Positions 1 through 7,033 of a stretch of 36,567 nucleotides of DNA are shown here, piece after piece. Origin of the DNA: an uncultured Scytonema sp. (GTDB lineage: Bacteria > Cyanobacteriota > Cyanobacteriia > Cyanobacteriales > Nostocaceae). Made by a program: the position numbers and the translations under genes. The stretch spans positions 1 through 36,567 of the forward strand of contig CALMVQ010000216.1 in NCBI GenBank assembly GCA_937873135.1. Reading direction: 5' to 3'. The notes beneath the pieces are model-generated. The model had not been told where the DNA came from. It worked only from the letters and a program-made list of their open reading frames with translations, and ran no database searches. Within the stretch, counting starts at the first letter, position 1. Each line of letters starts with the position of its first letter.

Positions 1-11
1 TAAGGTTCTTT

Positions 12-37
12 CTTTTTACTTTTTACTTTTTACTTTT
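12..37. repeat. STRR heptamer array (CTTTTTA, 3 copies)
   Basis: Three consecutive copies of CTTTTTA at 12-18, 19-25 and 26-32, followed by a partial copy. Heptanucleotide tandem repeats of this kind (STRR) are typical of heterocystous cyanobacteria. It lies just beyond the 3' end of the Uma2-like remnant on the minus strand. Confidence 0.75.
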
Positions 38-66
38 GCCTTGTTGTACTAGTATCCACAAACTCA

Positions 67-243
67 TTAAGCTTCATCCTCAACGTCAATTTCTGCATTG
101 AGTTCACGACGATAACTTTCTAGAAGAAATAACTCTGACAAAGGAATTTCGACATTTGGGAAGGCTAAAGGTATAACAGATGCATCTGTGTTGAGAATTA
201 TTTCCGATTGATAACCTGACTGATTGGTTTTTGGTTGCAGTCA
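67..243 (-). pseudogene. Uma2-like nuclease, C-terminal remnant
   Basis: On the minus strand an open frame of about 58 codons ends at TAA (67-69). It reads ...SEIILNTDASVIPLAFPNV, then EIPLSELFLLESYRREL and an acidic tail. The IPL..FP.VEIPLSELF pattern resembles the C-terminus of the Uma2 family (PD-(D/E)XK nuclease-like proteins, very abundant in cyanobacteria). A TGA stands immediately upstream in frame, no start codon is available, and the catalytic core is absent, so this is a fragment. It lies downstream of the DUF6888/DUF6887-type pair on the same strand. The assignment rests on a short motif only. Confidence 0.4.
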
Positions 244-275
244 TTGTTGATTGTTGATTGCGATTAACCATTAAC
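244..275. repeat. STRR arrays TTGTTGA and CCATTAA-type
   Basis: TTGTTGA occurs at 244-250 and 251-257 with a partial third copy, followed by a TTAACCATTAAC tract. The same two heptamer families recur side by side at 19962-20033. The TTAACCATTAAC tract contains the stop codon and last residues (VNG) of the DUF6887-type gene. Confidence 0.65.
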
Positions 276-470
276 GCTTCTTTTAATAAGTTGCTCTAGT
301 TGGTTGAGATCCTCTTCATTCAATCCACCAGTTTGTCTGATTACGCCTGATTCGTTGTGCAGTCTTTCCATATAGATTCGCAAAGCTTCGTCGTCTTGAC
401 GATGAGCAAGTACATAGGTTCTGAGTTCTTTTCTATTCATCTGTTGAAAGTCATGCTTCTGTGTCATCAT
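264..470 (-). CDS. DUF6887-type small protein
   Basis: A 68-aa soluble, charged protein. The core NRKELRTYVLAHRQDDEAL, followed by a short helix with YMERL, matches my recollection of the cyanobacterial DUF6887 family; its function is unknown. Start: two ATG codons in a row (470-468 and 467-465), preceded by a TTG. I chose the first ATG, but the second is equally possible. The 5' end overlaps the 3' end of the DUF6888-type gene upstream (stop at 451-453), so the two are probably translationally coupled. The last three codons and the stop lie in a CCATTAA-type short repeat. The gene pair is common in cyanobacteria; a toxin-antitoxin-like role is only a guess. Confidence 0.7.
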   Translation of the reverse strand: MMTQKHDFQQMNRKELRTYVLAHRQDDEALRIYMERLHNESGVIRQTGGLNEEDLNQLEQLIKRSVNG

Positions 471-621
471 CAAACTCCCAATGTCCGTTTTTAAAGATGG
501 TAATGCCTATCGTTGCGCCTGCTAAGATGTAAATTTCTTCCCGTTTTTCGTCATAGCGGAATAGGTAAATGTTGATATAGAAGTTAGATAGACTTTGGCA
601 GACGCTTACACAGGCGAGCAT
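451..621 (-). CDS. DUF6888-type small protein (start uncertain)
   Basis: A 56-aa reading frame from the internal ATG at 621, ending in TGA at 451-453. Visible motifs are CQSLSNFYINIYLFRYDEKR, EEIYILAGATIGI and a C-terminal NGHWEFDDD, which fit the cyanobacterial DUF6888 family as I remember it. The same frame stays open for about 15 more codons upstream (ending PTVEQ) before a TAG, but holds no ATG, GTG or TTG. Either translation begins at the internal ATG, shortening the usual N-terminus, or it uses a rare codon such as ATA. The gene overlaps its DUF6887-type partner by about 20 nt in a different frame. Function unknown. Confidence 0.65.
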   Translation of the reverse strand: MLACVSVCQSLSNFYINIYLFRYDEKREEIYILAGATIGITIFKNGHWEFDDDTEA

Positions 622-720
622 TTGCTCTACAGTAGGTATTCCACATAATAACGTGAAACTAACGGGAGCATACTATGAGCAATGAGAATTACTTTAGCCC
701 CAGGATGTATCAACTGTTTT

Positions 721-759
721 GCAAAAATTAGGATGGGCAATGTCCACCCTAATTTTTGC
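721..759. terminator. Bidirectional hairpin, probable terminator
   Basis: Inverted repeat of 18 nt (721-738 with 742-759) around the 3-nt loop AAT. The arms start GCAAAAATTAGG and end CCTAATTTTTGC, with two mismatches or wobble pairs. The A/T-rich outer arms give a T-run on either strand. It lies just downstream of the Rpn-family gene and upstream of the DUF6888-type gene, both on the minus strand. Confidence 0.6.
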
Positions 760-786
760 CCAAGTGCGATCATGCGAAATTATCTA

Positions 787-1716
787 TCACGCATTTGGAC
801 GCCCAAACCGATCTAACAACTCTTGTTTAGACAGTTGCAGCAGTAAGTGGGTATATTCCTCAGTTGACAACTCTAACAATGACGGGATAATGGCAGCAAG
901 CTGAGAGTCTAGTTCACCAAAGCGCACCTTGAGCAGGTTTTCTACAACTAGGCGTTGCCCTTGTTCGATACCTTGTTCGATACCTTGTTCGATACCTTGC
1001 TGGATTCCTCGACGTTCTATCTGTTGCTCCCACTCTAAGAAAGCAGGTGATAAAGCCATAATTAGATCCCTCTCCTCTTCATCTGTTACTGCATTTATTT
1101 CTATAGTAATCTTCCAGTTTGCTAACAATTGTAATGTGATAGCGCGTCGGGGGTCTTCTTTGGGTAAAGCAAGAACTTCATCAATTGCCTGTTGCTGTGT
1201 TAAGCCTTTACCTAAAATCCTTAGTAAAAGTGTTTCTTGGGTTATTGGCAATCTATCGATAGCAATAATTGCCGTCTTGAGAGCATCTGCCAAAAAGTAA
1301 ACCCCCTCTAACCAAGTCTCGCGCACTTTGGCATCAAATTTGTTGAGAAGGTTATCTGAGGTAGTGGAGGCAAAAATCCACAATTGGGGTAGCTCAGCTT
1401 CTTTGATACTTTCCTCATCTCGTCTAGCTTTACGTTGAAAGTCAGCTTGCACTAATAACAGTTTGAGCAAGCAATTCCTTACCTGTGTTAACGTGGGTTG
1501 ATTGCGAAATGGCTCAATTAGACAGGGTGTTGCTGCTATCCTACTAAGTAGACCCAAGACTACAGGTTGAGTTACAGGCTGCGGTGATGGTACAAACCAA
1601 ATATCAACAAAGCGTGACTCTCCTGGAACTTCCAGACTTCTCTCTACTGTGCCTAAGGGAGTTAGGAATTCCTCAAGAAATTGCTTAGATAGTTGGTCAA
1701 AAGGGATTCTGGTCAT
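787..1716 (-). CDS. Rpn-family putative nuclease with DUF4351
   Basis: A 309-aa protein of the large cyanobacterial group related to Rpn/YhgA-like recombination-promoting nucleases. Databases sometimes mislabel these as flagellar assembly protein H. Residues 1-140 form the nuclease-like domain, with EVPGESRFVDIWFVPSPQ containing the D of the PD-(D/E)XK core. The middle is helical. Residues 235-250 are (GIEQ)3-type repeats, and the C-terminus from about 253 (GQRLVVENLLKVRFGEL) is a DUF4351 domain. The length is normal and the ATG is clear. It is divergent from the ABC exporter. Members are numerous, mobile and rapidly evolving; whether this copy is active cannot be judged. Confidence 0.85.
   Translation of the reverse strand: MTRIPFDQLSKQFLEEFLTPLGTVERSLEVPGESRFVDIWFVPSPQPVTQPVVLGLLSRIAATPCLIEPFRNQPTLTQVRNCLLKLLLVQADFQRKARRDEESIKEAELPQLWIFASTTSDNLLNKFDAKVRETWLEGVYFLADALKTAIIAIDRLPITQETLLLRILGKGLTQQQAIDEVLALPKEDPRRAITLQLLANWKITIEINAVTDEEERDLIMALSPAFLEWEQQIERRGIQQGIEQGIEQGIEQGQRLVVENLLKVRFGELDSQLAAIIPSLLELSTEEYTHLLLQLSKQELLDRFGRPNA
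960..1007. repeat. 12-bp tandem repeat inside the Rpn-family gene
   Basis: Three exact copies of CTTGTTCGATAC (960-971, 972-983, 984-995) and a degenerate fourth (996-1007). On the coding strand they encode repeated GIEQ units between the nuclease-like and DUF4351 regions. Because 12 is a multiple of 3, changes in copy number would not shift the frame. Confidence 0.9.
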
Positions 1717-1894
1717 TGCATAGTTTTTCTGTACTACTACTATCTACCACGTTGCCGGATGAATGACAAAATTATACGTAGAGATTTCGTGGTAGAGGCG
1801 ATCTTCGGAGTGGCAGGTTAGCGCTTCGCACTCCAATAAAGGCAACTTGACTTGAGCGATCGCTCATAATAGCGTAAGTTGCTAGTACTACCTA

Positions 1895-2653
1895 ATGATG
1901 CTCGCACTCGAACTCTTAACTCTCAACAAACGTTACGGTTCTTATCAAGCCGTCAATAATCTCAGCTTACAAATTCCCCAAGGCTCGTTTTATGCTCTTT
2001 TAGGGCCAAATGGTGCTGGAAAAACCACAACATTGCGGATGGTTGCCGGATTGCTACAGCCAGATAGTGGTGACGCGGTTATTTTGGGACACAGTATCAC
2101 AAGAGCATCCAACGCTGCCAAGCAATTGTTAGCTTATATACCCGATGAACCGTTAATCTATGGTAAATTGCGCCCAATGGAATATCTGGAGTTTATCGCT
2201 GGACTTTGGGGAATTTCCGCCCAAAAAGCCGAACGTTATGCTCAAGAACTCCTGAGACAACTTAATTTGTGGGATACCAGAGGCGATCTTAGCGAAACCT
2301 TTTCACGGGGGATGAAGCAAAAACTTGCTTTAGCTGGTGCCTTAATTCACCAACCCAAAGTGATTATTTTAGATGAGCCCCTTACTGGATTGGACGCAGC
2401 TGCTGCCCGCTTAGTTAAAAACATGCTTCTAGACTACATCCAACAGGGCAACACAGTGATTCTAACTACCCACATCATGGAAATTGCTGAGCGTATGGCA
2501 CAGCGTATTGGTATCATCAATCACGGGCAGTTGATTGCAGAGGGAACTCTCGATGAACTGAGAACACAAAGTGGTGATGCGGGTGGCTCTTTGGAAACAG
2601 TCTTTTTAGAACTTACTCAAGATCGAGAAGATTTGACATCTCCTCATGTCTAA
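1895..2653 (+). CDS. ABC-2 type exporter, ATP-binding protein
   Basis: A 252-aa ABC ATPase. Walker A is GPNGAGKTT (37-45), the Q-loop region contains YIPDEPLIYG (81-90), the signature is the non-canonical FSRGMKQK (136-143), and Walker B VIILDEPLTGLD starts at about 156. The H-loop is in TTHIMEIAERM. The FSRGM signature and the short C-terminal extension fit DrrA/CcmA-like ATPases that drive ABC-2 exporters. Two ATG codons are adjacent (1895, 1898). The next gene on the strand is a multi-spanning permease, so the two likely form an exporter. The gap between them is 205 bp, unusually long for such a pair. The substrate cannot be inferred. Confidence 0.92.
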   Translation: MMLALELLTLNKRYGSYQAVNNLSLQIPQGSFYALLGPNGAGKTTTLRMVAGLLQPDSGDAVILGHSITRASNAAKQLLAYIPDEPLIYGKLRPMEYLEFIAGLWGISAQKAERYAQELLRQLNLWDTRGDLSETFSRGMKQKLALAGALIHQPKVIILDEPLTGLDAAAARLVKNMLLDYIQQGNTVILTTHIMEIAERMAQRIGIINHGQLIAEGTLDELRTQSGDAGGSLETVFLELTQDREDLTSPHV

Positions 2654-2858
2654 GGGCAAAGGAAATTCCTACTCCCAACACGAGTGTAAGATTACCAATA
2701 CAATTCTTCTCGAACTCTACCTAAACGATAATATAAAGGGCACCGAAAGGAGAAAAAGTAGTAGATATGCCAATGTTGCAATTAAATTAGTTAAGGTCAT
2801 TGAGCACAGTCCCTTGCTATACAATCGCTCTTAAAGGATACTGACCACGCTACACTTG

Positions 2859-4406
2859 ATGAGGATGAAAGTAGGTACATTACCTTGGTTACTTCGCCAC
2901 GAACTGCGTTTATGGTGGCGTGAAATTAGCACTAAACCTGCTGTAGTGATCGCCACAACTATTTTGAGTCTACTGTTTGCAGGCTTGTTGGTGTCTCTAT
3001 GGTTTTCCCTAGGAGATGTTCGACAAGAAGTAGTCTTTGGCACTATTCCCGATCTGGCCATTTGGCTCGCTGTTGGAGTGTGGCTGTTGGGATTTTGTTA
3101 CGCCTTAACAATGGCAATGGGATACAGTTTAGTTGCTTTGTTTGAACGAGGGGATTTGGATCTGCTCGTATCTTCTCCTGTTTCTAGTAAAGTCATTTTC
3201 GCCAGTCGCTTCGTGGCGATCGCCTTAGAAATTTTCCTAAGTTTTAGCTTATTCGTCGTTCCTGTCAGCCTTATAGCTGTTGTTTTAGCTATTCCGCAAC
3301 TTCTGGGACTTTACCCAGCTTTGATTGGAATTTGCCTGACAGCGACAAGTATAGCAATGCTGCTAACTATAAAGCTAGTTCGTCTGATCGGAGCGAGATC
3401 AGCCCGAACTCTCACTCAGGTTCTCACAGCTTTCCTCTCGGCGTCGGTGTTTTTAGCTTTGCGAATACCCTACCTGATTGAAGATCAGAGTTTCAATAAT
3501 AAAGCTATTTGGAACCATTTACAGCTTTGGTTTGCCAAAGGGGCATTAAGTGCAGGTAGCTTGATCTGGTTCCCCGCCAAAGCTATTTTCTTTGATCCCC
3601 TATCCGTACTGCTCACACTACTGATAAGTGGAATGTTGACGTGGGTAGTGGTAGAAACCTTGCATCGCTCTTTCATCACGGGTACGCAACAGTCCTTGAC
3701 TCAAAAGCATCGACAACTGCGTTCCACTGAAGCAACTCACTTCGCTACTGGCTTCAACCGTGTCGTCCTTTTTAAAGAGTGGCGAGTTATCTGGCGCAAC
3801 CCTTACTTACTTTCACGAATCTTCTTACAAATCGTGTTTATGATCCCAGCAGTTGCGGTTGTGCTGCGCGGAAATAGTGGTATGATCGCAGACATTTCTA
3901 CTTTTGTGACACTGGCAAGTATAGGGATTGGGGGAGTTCTGACATCTACACTGACTATTATCTGTGTTGCCGGAGAAGAAGCGTCAGACTTACTCAGATC
4001 GAGTCCTGTAAATGGGACTCGACTGCGTCGCTTAAAGTTACTAGCAGCTTTGCTCCCAGTCTGGTTACTGCTATCACCACTGTTCCTCATTCTCATGGTT
4101 AAAGGTGAACCTTGGTTGATTTCCCTGCTGATTTTTTTGTCAGCCACAACCTGTTCCGCTCTCTTGAGTCTGTGGAATTCTCGCCCAATTCGTCTGTTAG
4201 ATATGTTTCAGAGGCGGCAAAACAGCCGAGCTGACTTTTTTTTAGGCCTCTTAGAGACGTGTTCGTGGATAATTTGGGTATGGCTGGGACTCACAATACG
4301 TCAAGGACTTATTGAGTTGACATTCATGGCATTGGTAGCAATTTGTTTAGTGATGGCGATCGCCTATGCTCGCAGTCGTCAGCTAGGCACATCTCTAGGT
4401 TATTGA
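2859..4406 (+). CDS. ABC-2 type exporter, permease
   Basis: A 515-aa hydrophobic protein with roughly ten to twelve predicted membrane segments. These include one after residue 25 (VVIATTILSLLFAGLLVSLW), one near 85 (WLLGFCYALTMAMGYSLVAL) and a C-terminal pair. A cytosolic basic stretch sits near 280 (RQLRSTEATHF). The two halves look similar (each begins with a basic helix such as RHELRLWWREI or FKEWRVIWRNP before the membrane part), suggesting a fused pair of six-helix domains. I start it at the ATG at 2859 rather than the TTG one codon earlier. It pairs with the upstream ATPase. Its last 7 nt overlap the 3' end of the convergent TPR gene. The transported substrate is unknown. Confidence 0.85.
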   Translation: MRMKVGTLPWLLRHELRLWWREISTKPAVVIATTILSLLFAGLLVSLWFSLGDVRQEVVFGTIPDLAIWLAVGVWLLGFCYALTMAMGYSLVALFERGDLDLLVSSPVSSKVIFASRFVAIALEIFLSFSLFVVPVSLIAVVLAIPQLLGLYPALIGICLTATSIAMLLTIKLVRLIGARSARTLTQVLTAFLSASVFLALRIPYLIEDQSFNNKAIWNHLQLWFAKGALSAGSLIWFPAKAIFFDPLSVLLTLLISGMLTWVVVETLHRSFITGTQQSLTQKHRQLRSTEATHFATGFNRVVLFKEWRVIWRNPYLLSRIFLQIVFMIPAVAVVLRGNSGMIADISTFVTLASIGIGGVLTSTLTIICVAGEEASDLLRSSPVNGTRLRRLKLLAALLPVWLLLSPLFLILMVKGEPWLISLLIFLSATTCSALLSLWNSRPIRLLDMFQRRQNSRADFFLGLLETCSWIIWVWLGLTIRQGLIELTFMALVAICLVMAIAYARSRQLGTSLGY

Positions 4407-5224
4407 ATCTCTTTAAGATTCTCTATAACTTGTTCGTATAATTGCTGGTTATTCTGTTTTTGAAAAATATTTGCTGCTTGCTGTAAGTCAGTGATCGCCG
4501 CCTGCTTATCTCCTTGGGCAGCATAGGCATTTCCGCGATTGTTGTAGGCTGCTGCAAAACTTTTATTGAGGCGAATAGCTTGGTTATAATCTTCGATCGC
4601 CCCTGGCAAGTCGCCTTGTGCCGCACGGGCATTCCCTCGATTGTTATAGGCAACAGCATACTTGGGATTCAAGCGAACAGCTTGACTGTAATCATCGATA
4701 GCCCCGTTTTTATCTCCTTGATCTGCATGAGCATTGCCCTTGTTATTATAAGCTTGGGCAAAGTTGGGCGCAAGGCGAATAGCTTGTTCATAATCATCTA
4801 TTGCCCCTTTTTTATCTCCTTGTGCAGCGCGAGCATCTCCTCGGTTATTGTAAGCAATAGGATCGTTAGGATTGAGACGAAGAGCTTCACTATAATCGTC
4901 TATTGCCTCCTGCTTGTCCCCCATATCAAAGTGGACAAGTCCTCGGCTATTGTATGCGGCAGCAAAGTTGGGGTTGAGGCTAATCGCTTTGGTGTAGGAT
5001 GAGATCGCGCCTTGTTGATTTCCTTTAATATGGTTTTGCTGACCTTGAACGTAAAAATCCTTAGCTTTGGTTGGTTTAGATGTTGAACCTTTAGGAGAAC
5101 TCACTCCTATTTCTGTCACTAATACATCTTTGTTCTTGGCACAGGAAACAGTTGCGCTCGATACAAAGAGAATTAGTGTAGTTCTACATAAAGCTTTTGC
5201 CACCCTTGATGACAATCTAATCAT
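4400..5224 (-). CDS. TPR-repeat lipoprotein
   Basis: A 274-aa protein from the ATG at 5224; a GTG at 5236 is also in frame. It has a signal peptide (basic start, LILFVSSATVSC) with a lipobox-like ATVSC, so it is probably lipid-anchored. A Ser/Lys-rich linker is followed by six consecutive 34-residue TPR units. Each has the form AYNNRGNAxAAQGDxxGAIxDY followed by xxAIRLNPxx. They form a helical scaffold for protein contacts. The ATG overlaps the stop of the upstream RNase D-like gene, so translational coupling is likely. The 3' end overlaps the convergent permease gene by 7 nt. Specific partners are unknown. Confidence 0.85.
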   Translation of the reverse strand: MIRLSSRVAKALCRTTLILFVSSATVSCAKNKDVLVTEIGVSSPKGSTSKPTKAKDFYVQGQQNHIKGNQQGAISSYTKAISLNPNFAAAYNSRGLVHFDMGDKQEAIDDYSEALRLNPNDPIAYNNRGDARAAQGDKKGAIDDYEQAIRLAPNFAQAYNNKGNAHADQGDKNGAIDDYSQAVRLNPKYAVAYNNRGNARAAQGDLPGAIEDYNQAIRLNKSFAAAYNNRGNAYAAQGDKQAAITDLQQAANIFQKQNNQQLYEQVIENLKEIQ

Positions 5225-6146
5225 CTTCAAAGTCACTTTCTTGAGTTTTAGAAATTAGTCGCCAAGCCGTCGTTTTTTCAATATCTACAGACAGTTGTTC
5301 AAGATTTTCACCTAGATCTTTTTGGAGTTTCTGAGTCAGTGTAATGGGAAAATCTAAATTAATGTCTTGGGTTTCTACTAGCCTTGTTAGCTCTGTAAAC
5401 GATACCTTCACTGTTTTTCGTTCATATGAATTCAGTTTGAAGTCAATGGTTTCCGATACACTTTGAGCCTGCATAGCTTTTTTAATTCGCTCTTGCAAAT
5501 GCTCAAATTCTGAGTTCAACAGTTTCCACTGTTGCTCAAGCTGTTTATATTTGTTACTAAGTAATGTTAGATTTTCTGTTGCCGGATCGGAATTCATTTC
5601 TTTGCTTAATTCTACCAGACGCAGATGCACTTGAGCAAGATAAATGCAGTCTAGGTAAGCATACTCTTTTTGTTCTTCACTCAAAGGTCGCCGTCCCCAA
5701 TCACTACTTTGTTCTTGTTTATCTATATTTTGGAAATGACAAATCTCTGTGGCTAGAGTTTTTAGTTGGTAGTTTGGCAATGGCAAGATATAGTAAGGAA
5801 ACTTTTTCGCCATTTCTAAAGTGCAAGTTATATTGTTGGCTTTCTTGCTACCTCCTAGAAATTTCAGATCGTAGCTAGCATTATGAAAAATTTTTTCAAT
5901 AGCTGGATCAACTATAATTTTGTCAATAAAATCAGTCACGATACCGGGTTTATCTAGAACATCCAAAAGGTAGATGCGATCGCCACTTAAATCTGTTGGA
6001 TCGTCCAATATCTGAATCAGTGACAATCTTGGTTGACGACTTCGATAGTCAGCGACTTCTGTGTCTATCCATAAAGTCGTCGCTTTAGTATATTCAGTAA
6101 CAACATAACTCATTTCCTTAGCGGATGTTATATAAGGCATTGGCAA
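5217..6146 (-). CDS. RNase D-like 3'-5' exonuclease
   Basis: A 309-aa DEDDy-type exonuclease. Exo I is LWIDTEV (D28, E30), Exo II is FHNASYDLKFL (D93), and Exo III is EYAYLDCIYLA (Y162, D166). The exonuclease domain spans about 1-185. The remainder (190-300) is a charged, partly coiled-coil extension and shows no HRDC domain, so it differs from E. coli RNase D (about 375 aa). The expected role is trimming structured RNA 3' ends in the cytoplasm. It overlaps the downstream TPR lipoprotein gene by 8 nt, suggesting co-transcription, though no functional connection is evident. Confidence 0.85.
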   Translation of the reverse strand: MPMPYITSAKEMSYVVTEYTKATTLWIDTEVADYRSRQPRLSLIQILDDPTDLSGDRIYLLDVLDKPGIVTDFIDKIIVDPAIEKIFHNASYDLKFLGGSKKANNITCTLEMAKKFPYYILPLPNYQLKTLATEICHFQNIDKQEQSSDWGRRPLSEEQKEYAYLDCIYLAQVHLRLVELSKEMNSDPATENLTLLSNKYKQLEQQWKLLNSEFEHLQERIKKAMQAQSVSETIDFKLNSYERKTVKVSFTELTRLVETQDINLDFPITLTQKLQKDLGENLEQLSVDIEKTTAWRLISKTQESDFEDD

Positions 6147-7033
6147 GTATTTCCTGAAATTATAAAGTTAAGATGCGTTTTACCCAAGGGAGAAATGGAA
6201 GCAATACGGAGTGTTTATTTCAAAAGTTATTTGTAGATACAAAGTTGCATCCAATTGTAGTAGAAAAGAGTCAAGTGCTAATACCGCTCGCTTTGAATTC
6301 AAAAATCGTCTTGGCTGGTTAAGTAATACTGGCTTTATTGCAAGGGAGCGCTTGCTCCCTTGCAAGGAGTGCTTTTGGTTTCCGAAGTGATGCACAGGTG
6401 CTACAACGGAGTTCACCTATGCTGCTATGATGCCGCGTGCTTTCCTTGTGGCATTCACCAAAACAGTACTCCTGAAGGCTGTGGATGCCTCTTATGGTAC
6501 TCTCAGCTCGAAATACCTACTCACACGAATGTAGGATATGCGCGAAAATTTACTTTCAGCCGAATGCCTTTCCTTGTAACCTCCAAGAGTTTCTCCCAAC
6601 TCATATTTGGAGCAGTGTATACGGGATTGATAGTAGCGATTAGAGATATCTTTATATTTAGATGTATTATAAAATTTACGCATAAGTGTAAATACGTAGC
6701 TGTAATTTTCCGCTGCCTTGAAACTGAAAGACGCAGAATTAAAGGTTGATAGCCAGCGCTTTTTAGTGTATATGACCAGTGCATGGTAAAATTTGCGGCA
6801 AGCGTGATTGTCAACCCGTGCCGCCTCCTCAGGTTCATTTAATCAACAATGGGCGGAATATGAGGTTAAAAGCAAACTCTTTGAATTTAAAAAAATCTTG
6901 TCCATTACGTGCTTTTTGGTCAACATTTTTTAAAGCAAGTGTTAAAACTGGTGGAGTTACCCTTGCCTTATCAAGTAGATTTTGATAAGACAGCAATAGG
7001 TATGTAATTTTGCTAGCTGGTGGGTGAAGAGGA
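6147..7033. other. Long stretch without a convincing gene
   Basis: Several reading frames of 60-130 codons cross this region on both strands, but their products are compositionally odd (rich in Ile/Cys/Arg), unlike any family I know, and mutually overlapping. It is AT-rich. It contains a perfect hairpin (6340-6363) and a second inverted repeat, CTTATCAA...TTGATAAG, near 6966-6987, shortly before the coiled-coil gene. The 16-mer ACAACGGAGTTCACCT near 6403 recurs near 7213 inside that gene. It could hold the gene's promoter region or a decayed element. Confidence 0.5.
6340..6363. repeat. Perfect 10-bp hairpin
   Basis: GCAAGGGAGC (6340-6349), loop GCTT, then GCTCCCTTGC (6354-6363). The stem is perfect and GC-rich, but no T-run follows on the plus strand. 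It may be an interspersed palindrome or a structured RNA element; no neighbouring gene end makes it an obvious terminator. Confidence 0.6.

Noticed and set aside
787-1716. Flagellar assembly protein H
   Set aside because: This common database label for DUF4351 proteins is misleading; the domain content is Rpn/PD-(D/E)XK-like and no flagellar genes are present.
2646-2834. 62-codon frame between the two ABC exporter genes
   Set aside because: It overlaps the ATPase stop, has no recognisable domain, and has a codon pattern and composition unlike neighbouring genes. More likely a chance frame.
4514-5002. 162-codon plus-strand frame opposite the TPR lipoprotein
   Set aside because: It is the antisense shadow of the tandem TPR repeats, and its own repeat pattern is explained by them.
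6180-6985. Several 60-130 codon frames on both strands
   Set aside because: They overlap each other, have odd composition and match no family I know. None has a convincing ribosome-binding site with coding-like codon use.
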